A stretch of DNA of 64,000 nucleotides, taken from NCBI RefSeq assembly GCF_008642355.1, contig NZ_CP029193.1, positions 6,906,001-6,970,000 on the forward strand. The letters run 5' to 3'. Position numbers and translations under genes: made by a program. Numbering within the stretch: the stretch's first letter is position 1; the number at the start of each line of letters is the position of its first letter. This document shows, piece after piece, positions 50,836-58,942 of this stretch. A model generated the notes under the pieces. It ran no database searches. It was not told where the DNA came from and saw only the letters and a program-made list of their open reading frames with translations. The stretch comes from Streptomyces venezuelae. GTDB lineage: Bacteria; Actinomycetota; Actinomycetes; Streptomycetales; Streptomycetaceae.

Positions 50836-51804
50836 TCAGCTCCCTTCGGGGAAGCGGGTCAGGTCACCGGGCAGCCGGGAGCCGACCGGCGACATGCCGG
50901 AGTCGGCGCCGTGCCGGGCGAGCAGGTCCAGGGCGAGCCGGCCGCGGCGCACACGCTCACGGGCGGTGTCGAGGGTGACGTCGCGGAGGTGGGCGCCGTA
51001 GGGATAGATGGCGGGCGCCTTCGCGAGCCCGAACTTCAGGTACAGGGGAGCGCCGCGCCGGATCAGCTCGGCGATCTCGTACATGCGGATGTAGCCGCCG
51101 AGGTCGTCCGGCGCCTCGACGTACATGTCCATCGGAGCGGCCGAAACCCGCCGGATCTCGGTGAGGTGAGCGAGCGTCAGGTCGCTCGGCACGTTCAGCG
51201 AGTCGGCGCCGAGCCGCTCGTAGACGGCGTACGCGGCGGGGTTGACGGGCCCGATCAGTGCCGACACCTTCAACGTCGTGTCGGCCGGAACGATCCCGGC
51301 GGCCCTGGCCCGGTGCAACGTCCACAGCACGCCTTCATCGGCGACGAGCAGACACTTCACACCCAACTCCGTGGCCCGCACGGCGTCTTCGACGCACCCG
51401 GCGACGGCATCGTGGCCGCGGGCACGCAGCCCGGCACCGTGCGAGTCGGTGCGCACGGAGGCGCCGGTGTCCCAGGTGCCGCGCGGCCCGGTGAACAGGC
51501 ACAGCTCGATGTCGCGCTCGGCGGCCGTCTCCACCATCTCGGTGATCTCGGCGTCGGACAGCATCCAGACGCCGCTGCCCTGACTGATCCGGTGGATCGG
51601 CACGTCGAGCCGCGCGGACTCCTTGAGCACGACACCGAGCGCCTCGGGCCCCTCGACCGAGGGAATCTCGACCCGCCAGGTGCCCCCGTCAGGGAAGGCG
51701 TGCGGTGAGGCGTCGGCGGGATCGGGGGAGGGGGCGGCGAGGCCGAGGGCGGTGAGGGCGGGTTCGCCGGGCCGGCGGGGGTGGGAGGGGGCTGCTTCGA
51801 TCAC
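50836..51804 (-). CDS. TIM-barrel protein (U32 peptidase-like) of the sugar operon, function unknown
   Basis: 322 residues from GTG 51804, which has AAAGGA at good spacing; an ATG at 51819 in the same frame has none. After a ~45-residue Pro/Ala leader, the barrel strands are [175 protein letters not shown]. This resembles peptidase U32-like TIM barrels. It is the first gene of the operon, 4 bp before the ChvE gene. A catabolic aldolase is a possible role, not shown. Confidence 0.6.
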   Translation of the reverse strand: MIEAAPSHPRRPGEPALTALGLAAPSPDPADASPHAFPDGGTWRVEIPSVEGPEALGVVLKESARLDVPIHRISQGSGVWMLSDAEITEMVETAAERDIELCLFTGPRGTWDTGASVRTDSHGAGLRARGHDAVAGCVEDAVRATELGVKCLLVADEGVLWTLHRARAAGIVPADTTLKVSALIGPVNPAAYAVYERLGADSLNVPSDLTLAHLTEIRRVSAAPMDMYVEAPDDLGGYIRMYEIAELIRRGAPLYLKFGLAKAPAIYPYGAHLRDVTLDTARERVRRGRLALDLLARHGADSGMSPVGSRLPGDLTRFPEGS

Positions 51805-51831
51805 GGTCGTCCTTTGCATTCAGGCATGCTC

Positions 51832-51847
51832 GTCCGATATTTCGAAC
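51832..51847. promoter_or_regulatory. IclR-type operator, perfect consensus GTYCGAWATWTCGRAC
   Basis: GTCCGATATTTCGAAC fits the palindromic consensus at all 16 positions. It lies 27 bp upstream of the TIM-barrel gene GTG (51804) and downstream of the dehydrogenase gene, so it controls the TIM-barrel-ABC-epimerase operon. Confidence 0.8.
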
Positions 51848-51973
51848 GAGGTTCGGTTCGGTGAGCGCACGTCGACGTGGCGGAGGTGCGGGCCGTTTTC
51901 AGGGGCGCGGGGCTGTTGCACATGCGGTTCCGCCGCGTGGGCGCGACCCACGTCGGACCCGCAGACGAAGAGG

Positions 51974-52987
51974 TCAAGGCACCAGCAGCACCTTCCCGGT
52001 CTTGGGATCACCGCCCCCGACCAGGGCAACCGCCTCCCCGAACCGCTCCAGCGGAAACTCATGCGTGATGAGGGGGGCCGGATCCAGCAGCCCGAGATCA
52101 AACGCCCGCACCGCATCCACCCACGCCGAGGACGACGCCCCGAAGACGGACCGCACCTCCAGCTGACTCAACGACAGATGCACCGGATCGATCCCCACGG
52201 CCCCCTCCGTGAACATCCCCGTGAGCACGACCCGCCCGCCCCTGCGGGCGAGCAGACAGGACGAAGCGGCCGTGGTCGCCGCCCCCGCCGTCTCGACGAC
52301 GAGATCGAAGGAGCCGTACACCGACTCGGCCTCCTCGGGTGTCAGGGCGAGGGAACCGCCGAAGCCCAGCGCCAGCGCCCCGCGTGCCTCGCGAGGATCG
52401 ACGACGGCCAGCACGGCCGGGCTGCCCGCCGCGAGCCACTGCACGGCGAGCAGCCCGAGCGTGCCCGCGCCGACGACAGCGATCCGCTCCCCGGGCCGCG
52501 CCCGCCCCGCCCGCACCGCCGCCGCGATCACCGCGGACGGTTCGAGCAGCGCCGCGGCCCGCAGATCCGCGTCGTCGCGCAGCGGGTGCAGCAGTCGCGC
52601 GGGCACCACGACGTGGTCGGCGAAGGCACCGGGTTCGGTGAACCCGGTCTCCGCGTATCCGCCCGTGCACAGGCTCGTCTCGCCGTACCGGCAGCGCGCG
52701 CAGACGCCGCACGCCCGGAAGCCCTCGGCGACGGTCCTGCGGCCGACGAGCGCGGGGTCGGCGCCGGGGCCGACGGCCACCACCGTGCCGGACCACTCGT
52801 GGCCGGGGATCACCGGGTAGCGGACGAACGCGGCGTCGCGGTGTCCGTCGTACACCTCGCGGTCGCTCATGCAGATCCCGGCGGCGGCGACCTCGACGAG
52901 GACCTCGCCGGGGCCGGGCGCGGGGCGCGGCCCGGTGGCGAGGCGGTGGGTGCCGGGGCGGTCGACGACGATCGCGCGTGACGTCAT
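51974..52987 (-). CDS. zinc-dependent MDR dehydrogenase, probable sugar 1-dehydrogenase
   Basis: 337 residues from ATG 52987, overlapping the dehydratase stop (ATGA). Catalytic zinc ligands: Cys in AAGICMSDREVY (about 39), His-Glu in IPGHEWSG (about 60); structural zinc Cys4 in CGVCARCRYGETSLC (about 92-106). The NAD-binding motif is VVGAGTLGLLAVQWLA, with acidic VVDPREAR at the second strand end, favouring NAD+. It is a threonine/sorbitol-dehydrogenase-like MDR. With the sugar-acid dehydratase and lactonase nearby it would oxidise an aldose to the lactone (non-phosphorylative route). The exact sugar is inferred. Confidence 0.75.
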   Translation of the reverse strand: MTSRAIVVDRPGTHRLATGPRPAPGPGEVLVEVAAAGICMSDREVYDGHRDAAFVRYPVIPGHEWSGTVVAVGPGADPALVGRRTVAEGFRACGVCARCRYGETSLCTGGYAETGFTEPGAFADHVVVPARLLHPLRDDADLRAAALLEPSAVIAAAVRAGRARPGERIAVVGAGTLGLLAVQWLAAGSPAVLAVVDPREARGALALGFGGSLALTPEEAESVYGSFDLVVETAGAATTAASSCLLARRGGRVVLTGMFTEGAVGIDPVHLSLSQLEVRSVFGASSSAWVDAVRAFDLGLLDPAPLITHEFPLERFGEAVALVGGGDPKTGKVLLVP

Positions 52988-54150
52988 GCGTCGGCCCCGC
53001 CCGGTGACCGCTTCTCCCAGCCCTCGGCCCACAGGTCGAACCGCGCCTGCTGCTGCGGGAACTCGGCGGCCGCGTCGACGTCGAGTTCGACGCCGAGACC
53101 CGGCTCGTGCGACAGCTCGAAGCAACCGGTCTCCGGGTCGACCCGCGGGGCGCCCTTGACGACCTTCTTGATGTCGGCGTCCGCGAAGTCGTTGAAGTGT
53201 TCCAGGATCTTGAAGTTCGGGGAGGTGAAGCCGACCTGGAGGGACGCGGCGGTCAGGACGGGACCGCCGACGTTGTGCGGGGCGACCAGCATGTAGTGCG
53301 TCTCGGCCGTGGCGGCGAGCTTGCGGGTCTCCCAGATGCCGCCGATGTGGCCGACGTCGGGCTGGAGGATGTCGACGGCCTGGCTCTCGAACAGCTCCCG
53401 GAACTCGATCCGGTCGTGGATGCGCTCACCCGTGGCGACCGGCATGTCCACCTTCGCCGCGACCTTCTCCAGGGCCTTCAGGTTCTCCGGCGGCACCGGC
53501 TCCTCCAGCCACGCGGGCCGGAACGGCGCGAGGTCGCGGGCGAGCCGGATCGCCGTGGCGGGCGAGAACCGGCCGTGCATCTCCAGCATCAGCTCCGCGT
53601 CGGGTCCGATGGCGTCGCGCACGGCCTCGATCAACGACACGGCGTACAGGCTCTGTTCGTGGTCGAGTTCGTAGTGACCGGTCCCGAACGGGTCGATCTT
53701 CAGGGCGCGGTAGCCGCGCTCCATGACGCCCTGCGCGGCCTTGTGGTACGCCTCCGGGGTGCGCTCGGTGGTGTACCAGCCGTTCGCGTACGCCTTGACG
53801 CGGTCGGTGACCTTCCCCCCGAGCAGCTGCCACACCGGGACGCCGAGGGCCTTCCCCTTGATGTCCCAGCACGCCATCTCGACGACGGCGATGCCCGACA
53901 TCACGATCTCGCCGGCCCGGCCGTAGTCGCCGTACTTCATCCGGCGCACGAGGTCCTCGACCGCGAACGGGTCGGACCCCTCGATGTGGTTGGCCGCCGC
54001 CTCGCGGAGGTAGCCGATGAGCGCGTCGGTGTGCCCGAGCATGCGGGTCTCCCCGACACCGGTCAGACCCTCGTCGGTGTGGACCTGGACGTAGGTGAGA
54101 TTCCGCCACGGCGTTCCGACCACATGCGTGCTGATTCCCGTAATGCGCAA
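52984..54150 (-). CDS. enolase-superfamily sugar-acid dehydratase (galactonate dehydratase-like)
   Basis: 388 residues if translation begins at TTG 54150, which has AAGGGG 8 nt upstream. A GTG at 54186 (400 residues) has no ribosome site and would put an operator-like sequence (54170-54185) inside the coding region. The MR/MLE barrel has LKIDPFGTGHYEL (Lys near 164), metal ligands in AELMLEMHGRFS, AWLEEPVPPEN and VATGERIHDR, and VAPHNVGGPVLTA (His base). The pattern matches the D-galactonate/rhamnonate-type dehydratases. It removes water from an aldonate to a 2-keto-3-deoxy acid. Overlaps the sugar dehydrogenase gene downstream. Confidence 0.8.
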   Translation of the reverse strand: MRITGISTHVVGTPWRNLTYVQVHTDEGLTGVGETRMLGHTDALIGYLREAAANHIEGSDPFAVEDLVRRMKYGDYGRAGEIVMSGIAVVEMACWDIKGKALGVPVWQLLGGKVTDRVKAYANGWYTTERTPEAYHKAAQGVMERGYRALKIDPFGTGHYELDHEQSLYAVSLIEAVRDAIGPDAELMLEMHGRFSPATAIRLARDLAPFRPAWLEEPVPPENLKALEKVAAKVDMPVATGERIHDRIEFRELFESQAVDILQPDVGHIGGIWETRKLAATAETHYMLVAPHNVGGPVLTAASLQVGFTSPNFKILEHFNDFADADIKKVVKGAPRVDPETGCFELSHEPGLGVELDVDAAAEFPQQQARFDLWAEGWEKRSPGGADA

Positions 54151-54169
54151 GGCAGTTGCCCCTTGACTT

Positions 54170-54204
54170 GTTCGGTATTTCGTCACACGTTCGAAATGTT
54201 GGCG
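54170..54204. promoter_or_regulatory. two degenerate IclR-type operator copies upstream of the dehydratase gene
   Basis: GTTCGGTATTTCGTCA (54170-54185) and GTTCGAAATGTTGGCG (54189-54204) each match the GTYCGAWATWTCGRAC consensus at 12 of 16 positions, spaced 19 bp start to start (almost two helical turns). They lie just before the TTG start of the dehydratase (54150). A tandem pair close to a start codon fits IclR-family binding. Confidence 0.55.
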
Positions 54205-54326
54205 TGACGGTATTCACGGTGGCCTGAAGGTGTCAATGGGTCGCGCACAACCGGAAGCGGGCCCGCGGACGCCCATTGCGCCGCGAACTGCGCCGTGCCT
54301 AACCTGTGTTCGTCATACCGATCAGC

Positions 54327-54342
54327 GACCGAAGTTTCGGAC
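54327..54342. promoter_or_regulatory. IclR-type operator upstream of the IclR gene
   Basis: GACCGAAGTTTCGGAC matches the consensus at 14 of 16 positions and is centred 33 bp before the IclR ATG (54367), which fits autoregulation. Confidence 0.65.
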
Positions 54343-54366
54343 GCGCAGGGTGGGAGGGCCGAACTC

Positions 54367-55137
54367 ATGGGACGACTGGTGCCCGCGGTGACCAGGTCGC
54401 TGGACATACTCGAACTGTTCCTGGAGGGCGACGGCACGTTCTCGGCGCCCGAGGTCACCCGCAGGCTGCAACTGCCGCGCACCACCGTGCACGAGCTCCT
54501 GACCACCCTGGCGGCCCGCTCGTACCTCGTCCCGATCCCGGACCAGCCGGGACGCTACCGCCTCGGTGTGCGCACCTACCAGCTCGGCAGCCGGTACGCC
54601 GAACAGCTCGACCTCGCCGCCGAGGGCAGGCAGGTGGCGCAGCAGGTCGCCGAGACCTGCGACGAGACCGTCCACGTCGCCATCCTGGAGGACACGGACG
54701 TCATCTACATCGCCAAGGTCGACTCCACGCACGCCGTGCGCATGGTCTCCGCGACGGGCCGCAGGCTCCCCGCGCACTGCACCTCGGTCGGCAAGATGCT
54801 GCTCGCCTCCCTCCCGCAGGACGAACTCGAAACCCGCGTCCGCGGCCGGGAGTTCACCGCCATGACCCCCGACAGCATCACCGACCCGGACGCCCTGCTC
54901 GCCGCCCTCGCCGACGTCCGCGAACGGGGCGTCGCGGTCGAGCACCGGGAGTCCAACCCGGACGTCAGCTGCGTGGCGGCGCCGGTGCGCGACAGCGCGG
55001 GACAGGTCGTCGCGGCCCTCTCCATCTCCGTGCCGATGATCCGCTGGTCCGAGGAGCGCGAGCGCGAACTGGCCGGCCTGGCAGCCAAGGGCGCCGACGA
55101 CCTGTCGGCCAGGCTCGGCCACCGGGGCACGCGGTGA
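54367..55137 (+). CDS. IclR-family regulator of the sugar-acid pathway
   Basis: 256 residues from ATG 54367 with GGGAGGG upstream. The winged HTH covers about 1-70: AVTRSLDILELFLEGDGTFSAPEVTRRLQLPRTTVHELLTTLAARSYLVPIP. The effector domain (about 80-255) has VHVAILEDTDVIYIAKVDSTHAVRMVSATGRRLPAHCTSVGKMLLA and AVEHRESNPDVSCVAAPVRDSAGQVVAALSISVP, typical for IclR. It is divergent from the dehydratase-dehydrogenase operon and overlaps the lactonase gene by GTGA. The palindrome GTYCGAWATWTCGRAC near its own promoter and three others suggests that it controls the whole arabinan/aldonate module. Confidence 0.9.
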   Translation: MGRLVPAVTRSLDILELFLEGDGTFSAPEVTRRLQLPRTTVHELLTTLAARSYLVPIPDQPGRYRLGVRTYQLGSRYAEQLDLAAEGRQVAQQVAETCDETVHVAILEDTDVIYIAKVDSTHAVRMVSATGRRLPAHCTSVGKMLLASLPQDELETRVRGREFTAMTPDSITDPDALLAALADVRERGVAVEHRESNPDVSCVAAPVRDSAGQVVAALSISVPMIRWSEERERELAGLAAKGADDLSARLGHRGTR

Positions 55138-55985
55138 ACCGCGTCTTCGACGTCGCCGTGCGCGCGGAGGCGTCGCTCGGCGAGGGCCCCACCTGGGACG
55201 CGGCGGCCGACCGTCTCATCTGGGTCGACATCCTCGGCTCCCGCGTCCACACGTACGCCCCCGGGGACGGCCGGCGCACGGTCATGGCCACCGAACAGCA
55301 CGTCGGCACCGCCAAGCCCCGCGCGGGCGGCGGCCTCGTCGTCAACCTCCGTGACGGCATCGGCCTCTACGGTCCCGGCGGCGCACCCTTCACCTGGCTG
55401 GTCCGCGACCCCGTGCCGGGCCGGCGCGGGAACGACGCGGCCGTCGCGCCCGACGGCGCGCTCTGGGCGGGCACGATGCGCTACGACGAGGCGCCCGGCG
55501 GCGGCAGCCTCCTGCGCGTCGCTCCCGACGGCACCGTCACCGAGTCGGCCGCCGACGTCGCCGTCAGCAACGGCACGGGCTGGAGCCCCGACGGTCGGCT
55601 CATGTACTACGTGGACAGCCCGACGCGACGCATCGACGTACTGGACTTCGACGGGCGACAGGGCCTGAAACGCAGGCCGTTCGCGCACGTGGAGGAGCGG
55701 GCGGGCTTCCCCGACGGGCTCACCGTCGACGCCGAGGGATGCGTCTGGGTGGCGCTCTGGGACGGCGCCGCGGTCCGCCGCTACACCCCCGACGGCCGCC
55801 TGGACCGCACCGTCGACCTCCCCGTGCGCCGCCCCACGGCCTGCGCCTTCGGCGGCACGGACCTGCGCGACCTGTACATCACGACGGCCCGCACCGGCCT
55901 CGACCGCCCGCACCCCCTCTCGGGTTCGGTGCTCGTCGTGCCGGATGCGGGCCGGGGTCTGCCGGGCACCCCGTTCGCGGGCTGA
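55134..55985 (+). CDS. SMP-30/gluconolactonase-family aldonolactonase
   Basis: 283 residues from GTG 55134, overlapping the IclR stop (GTGA). The six-bladed propeller metal/catalytic residues are Glu in ASLGEGPTWDAA (about 15), Asn in GRRGNDAAVAPDGALWAGTM (about 101) and in VAVSNGTGWSPDG (about 146), and Asp in RAGFPDGLTVDAEG (about 197). This is the SGL motif set. It hydrolyses aldonolactones made by a sugar 1-dehydrogenase, giving the aldonate for the dehydratase. It is coupled to the regulator, so it belongs to the same pathway. The sugar is not determined. Confidence 0.88.
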   Translation: MNRVFDVAVRAEASLGEGPTWDAAADRLIWVDILGSRVHTYAPGDGRRTVMATEQHVGTAKPRAGGGLVVNLRDGIGLYGPGGAPFTWLVRDPVPGRRGNDAAVAPDGALWAGTMRYDEAPGGGSLLRVAPDGTVTESAADVAVSNGTGWSPDGRLMYYVDSPTRRIDVLDFDGRQGLKRRPFAHVEERAGFPDGLTVDAEGCVWVALWDGAAVRRYTPDGRLDRTVDLPVRRPTACAFGGTDLRDLYITTARTGLDRPHPLSGSVLVVPDAGRGLPGTPFAG

Positions 55986-56008
55986 GCACGGCTCCCGGGG
56001 CTCAGCCC
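55979..56008. terminator. hairpin between convergent lactonase and siderophore-binding protein genes
   Basis: GGGCTGAG (55979-55986) pairs with CTCAGCCC (56001-56008) around a 14-nt loop. The stem includes both stop codons of the convergent genes. A weak but well-placed bidirectional terminator. Confidence 0.55.
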
Positions 56009-57012
56009 TCAAGTCCCCTGAGGTACTTGCCGAACTTCTCCAGACCGTCGATGTTGCGCGGCCCGCTGATGCCCTCGTTGTAGTCGAGGACGAAGAAATT
56101 GTTCTTCTTGACGGCGGGCAGCTCCTTCGTGTGCGGGGACTTCTTCAGGAACTCGATCTTCTTCTTGGCGGGCTGGTCGCCGTAGTCGAAGATGATGACG
56201 ACCTCGGGCTCGGCCTTGGTCACGGCCTCCCAGGTGACCTGCGTCCAGCGCTCGTCGAGGCCGTCGAAGATGTTCCTGCCGCCCGCGCTCCTGATGATGT
56301 CGTTCGGCGGGACCTGGCTGCCGGCCGTGAAGGGCTGGTCGGTGCCGGAGTCGTAGAGGAACACGGGGACCCGCTTGCCGTCCTTCGCCTCGGGGGCCCT
56401 CGCCTCCACGGCCGCCACGCGCTTCTTCAGGTCGCCGACGACCCTGTCCGCCTTCTCCTCGACCCGGAAGATCTTCCCGAGCCGCTCCAGGTCGCTGTAG
56501 AGCGCCTTGAACGGGGTGACCTTCTGCGGGTGGCCGGGATAGTTGAAGCAGCTCTCCGTGTGCATGAAGCTCTGGATGCCGAGCTTGTCGAGGATCTTCG
56601 GGGTGATGCCGCGCTGGTCGCTGAAGCCGGAGTTCCAGCCCGCGACCACGAAGTCGGACTCCGCCTCGACGACGAGCTCCTTGTTGAGCAGATCGTCGCT
56701 GAGCATCTTCACCTTGGCGTACTCCGACGCCCAGGGGGACTCGCTGACCGGTGGGTTGGCGGGCGGCATCACGTAGCCGTGGACGTGCTCGGTCAGACCG
56801 AGGCTGAACAATTTGTCGGCGCTCCCGCCCTCGTACACGACCGCACGCCGGGGGACCTTGTAGGGGACGGGCTCGCCGCAGCGCTCGACGACGGTCTTCT
56901 TGTCGGCGCCCTTGGCGCCGTCGTCGGCCGGATCGAGGTCGGCGCCGCAGCCGCTCAGGGCCAGTGCGGCCGTGAGCGCGGAGGCCAGGGCGAGGGATCT
57001 GGTGTGACGCAT
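56002..57012 (-). CDS. FecB/FepB-type metallophore-binding lipoprotein
   Basis: 336 residues, ATG 57012. Lipobox LALSGC (Cys near 22). The class III binding fold has RAVVYEGGSADKLFSLGLTEHVHGYV, VVAEAE-type ELVVEAESDFVVAGWNSGFS, YPGHPQKVTPFKALYSDLERLGKIFRVEEKA and AEPEVVIIFDYGDQP. It would capture a metal chelate outside the membrane for the FecCD permease. It is the last gene of the Zur-box operon, 45 bp after the ATPase. Family relatives are annotated as iron-siderophore proteins; the operon's control suggests zinc or another metal here. Confidence 0.82.
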   Translation of the reverse strand: MRHTRSLALASALTAALALSGCGADLDPADDGAKGADKKTVVERCGEPVPYKVPRRAVVYEGGSADKLFSLGLTEHVHGYVMPPANPPVSESPWASEYAKVKMLSDDLLNKELVVEAESDFVVAGWNSGFSDQRGITPKILDKLGIQSFMHTESCFNYPGHPQKVTPFKALYSDLERLGKIFRVEEKADRVVGDLKKRVAAVEARAPEAKDGKRVPVFLYDSGTDQPFTAGSQVPPNDIIRSAGGRNIFDGLDERWTQVTWEAVTKAEPEVVIIFDYGDQPAKKKIEFLKKSPHTKELPAVKKNNFFVLDYNEGISGPRNIDGLEKFGKYLRGLEG

Positions 57013-57057
57013 GAGGGGGCGATGCCTTTCAGGGTGAGCATTCCGAGGGGACGCTGT

Positions 57058-57831
57058 TCAGAGGGAGGGGTGGAGCGCGTAAAGGAGTTGGGGATCGCCC
57101 GTCAGCGGATGCGGGACGACCGTGGCCTTCACCCCGAACACGTCGGCCATCAGCGATTCGGTGAGCACGTCCGCCGGGCTCCCCGACGTCACGAGGCGCC
57201 CCTGGGAGAGCACCCCGATCCGGTCGCAGGCGGCCGCCGCGAGGTTGAGGTCGTGCAGCACCACGAGGACCGTGGGCCCGGCGCCGCGCAGATGCGACAG
57301 GACCTCGATCTGATGGCGTACGTCGAGGTGGTTGGTCGGCTCGTCCAGGACGAGGACGTGCGGCTCCTGGACGAGGGCGCGGGCCAACAGCACGCGCTGG
57401 CGCTCACCGCCCGACAGGGTGAGGACGCCGCGCTTGGCGAGGTGGGCGACGTCGAGCCGCTCCATCGCCCCGGCGCACAGCTTCCGTTCGCGGGCGGTGA
57501 GCGCCTGGTTGCCGCGCTGGTGCGGGGCGCGGCCGAGCGCGACGACCTCCTCGACCGTGAAGTCCAGGTCGACGGCGCCGTCCTGCGTCATGGCGGCGAC
57601 GAGCTGCGCGCCGCGCCGCATCGTGAGGCGGGACAGGTCGTCGCCGCCGACCAGGACGGCGCCCGAGGTCGGGCGCAGCGCCCGGTACACGCAGCGCAGC
57701 GCCGTCGACTTCCCGCTGCCGTTCGGCCCGACCAGGCCGACGACTTCACCCGACCCCACATCGAGGGAGAGGTCGTGCACGAGGCTCTTGCCGTCGATGG
57801 CCACGGAGAGCCCGTCGATCCGCAGATCCAT
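57058..57831 (-). CDS. FecE/BtuD-type metallophore ABC transporter ATPase
   Basis: 257 residues, ATG 57831, one base after the permease stop. Walker A GPNGSGKST (about 37-45), Q-loop VAAMTQDGAVDL, signature LSGGERQRVLLARALVQ, Walker B VLVLDEPTNHLD, and H-loop VVLHDLNLAAAACDRI. These are the ferric-siderophore/B12 importer motifs. It drives import through the FecCD-like permease. The C-terminal SLMADVFGVKATVVPHPLTG is family-typical. Confidence 0.9.
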   Translation of the reverse strand: MDLRIDGLSVAIDGKSLVHDLSLDVGSGEVVGLVGPNGSGKSTALRCVYRALRPTSGAVLVGGDDLSRLTMRRGAQLVAAMTQDGAVDLDFTVEEVVALGRAPHQRGNQALTARERKLCAGAMERLDVAHLAKRGVLTLSGGERQRVLLARALVQEPHVLVLDEPTNHLDVRHQIEVLSHLRGAGPTVLVVLHDLNLAAAACDRIGVLSQGRLVTSGSPADVLTESLMADVFGVKATVVPHPLTGDPQLLYALHPSL

Positions 57832-57832
57832 C

Positions 57833-58942
57833 TCAACGACCCCCGAACGTATAGCCCTTGCGGCGCATCAGGCCGATGAACACCGGCACCCCGACGAGCG
57901 CCGTGATGACACCGAGCGGCAGCTCGCGCGGAGCGACCACGGTCCGCGACAGCAGATCCACCCACACCATGAACACCGCCCCGGCCAGCGGGGCGACGGC
58001 GAGCACGCGGGCGTGGGTCGCGCCGACCACCATCCGCACCAGGTGCGGCATGACGAGCCCGACGAAGCTGATCGCGCCGCTGACGGCCACCATCACGCCG
58101 GTGATCAGGGAGACCACGACGAGCAGCGACGTGCGGTGCCGGTCGGGGCTCACGCCCAGGCTGGACGCCGTCTCGTCGCCGAGCGCCAGGACGTCGAGCG
58201 CCCTGCTGTACCGGTACAGCACGGCGAGGCCGAGGAGGACGGCCCCGGCGACGACGGGCAGCGCGCCCCAGTTCGCGGCGCCGAAGCCGCCCATCGTCCA
58301 GTACAGGACCATCGACGTCGCCTCGCTGTCCGGCGCGAAGTAGATGATCACGCTCATCACGGCCTGGAACCCGAGGGACATCGCCACGCCCGTCAGGACG
58401 AGCCGCAGCGGTGACAGCGCGCCTTTGCCGGAGGAGGCGGCGTACACGAGGAACGAGGCGACGAGCGCGCCGACGAACGCGCCCGCGGACACGGCGTACA
58501 CACCGAGCGCGGCCAGCCCTCCGGTGACCGTGACGCCGACCGCGCCGACCGACGCGCCCGAGGAGACCCCGAGCACGAAGGGGTCGGCGAGCGCGTTGCG
58601 CACCATCGCCTGGATGGCCACGCCGACCGCGCTCAGCCCGGCGCCCACCAGGGCGGCGAGCAGCACGCGGGGTGTACGGATCTGCCAGATGATCTGGTAC
58701 GTCGTCGTCTCGTCGGCGTCGACGCTGCCACCGGTGAGGGCCGCCCACAGGAGGCGGGCCGTGTCGGCGGGCGACACCGCGGCGGCACCCAGGCCGATGG
58801 CCACGACGACCGAGGCCAGCAGGACGAGGAAGAGCGCGACGCAGGTCAGCACCAGCATCCGCGGAGAGGCGAGCCGGTCGCGGAGCGAGGTCCGCGGCTC
58901 GGCGGAGCCGTTGCCGGGAGGCGCCTCGGCGAGGGTGCTCAC
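57833..58942 (-). CDS. FecCD-type metallophore ABC permease
   Basis: 369 residues from GTG 58942, coupled (GTGA) to the MFS gene stop. About ten helices in the BtuC/FecCD fold: LVLTCVALFLVLLASVVVAIGLGAAAVS, RTPRVLLAALVGAGLSAVGVAIQAMVRNALADPFVLGVSSGASVGA, LGVSPDRHR, AISFVGLVMPHLVRMVVGATHARVLAVAPLAGAVFMVWVDLLSRTVVAPRELPLGVITALVGVPVFIGLM. A single permease with one ATPase makes a homodimeric channel. It imports the metal-chelate complex. Confidence 0.9.
   Translation of the reverse strand: MSTLAEAPPGNGSAEPRTSLRDRLASPRMLVLTCVALFLVLLASVVVAIGLGAAAVSPADTARLLWAALTGGSVDADETTTYQIIWQIRTPRVLLAALVGAGLSAVGVAIQAMVRNALADPFVLGVSSGASVGAVGVTVTGGLAALGVYAVSAGAFVGALVASFLVYAASSGKGALSPLRLVLTGVAMSLGFQAVMSVIIYFAPDSEATSMVLYWTMGGFGAANWGALPVVAGAVLLGLAVLYRYSRALDVLALGDETASSLGVSPDRHRTSLLVVVSLITGVMVAVSGAISFVGLVMPHLVRMVVGATHARVLAVAPLAGAVFMVWVDLLSRTVVAPRELPLGVITALVGVPVFIGLMRRKGYTFGGR

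Noticed and set aside
54308..54323. A further IclR-like site GTTCGTCATACCGATC
   Set aside because: Only about 11 of 16 positions match in a region rich in related half sites; too weak to list as a site.
56002..58942. Calling the importer an iron-siderophore system
   Set aside because: Family similarity alone suggests iron, but the operator is Zur-like and not the Streptomyces iron box, so I leave the metal open with zinc preferred.
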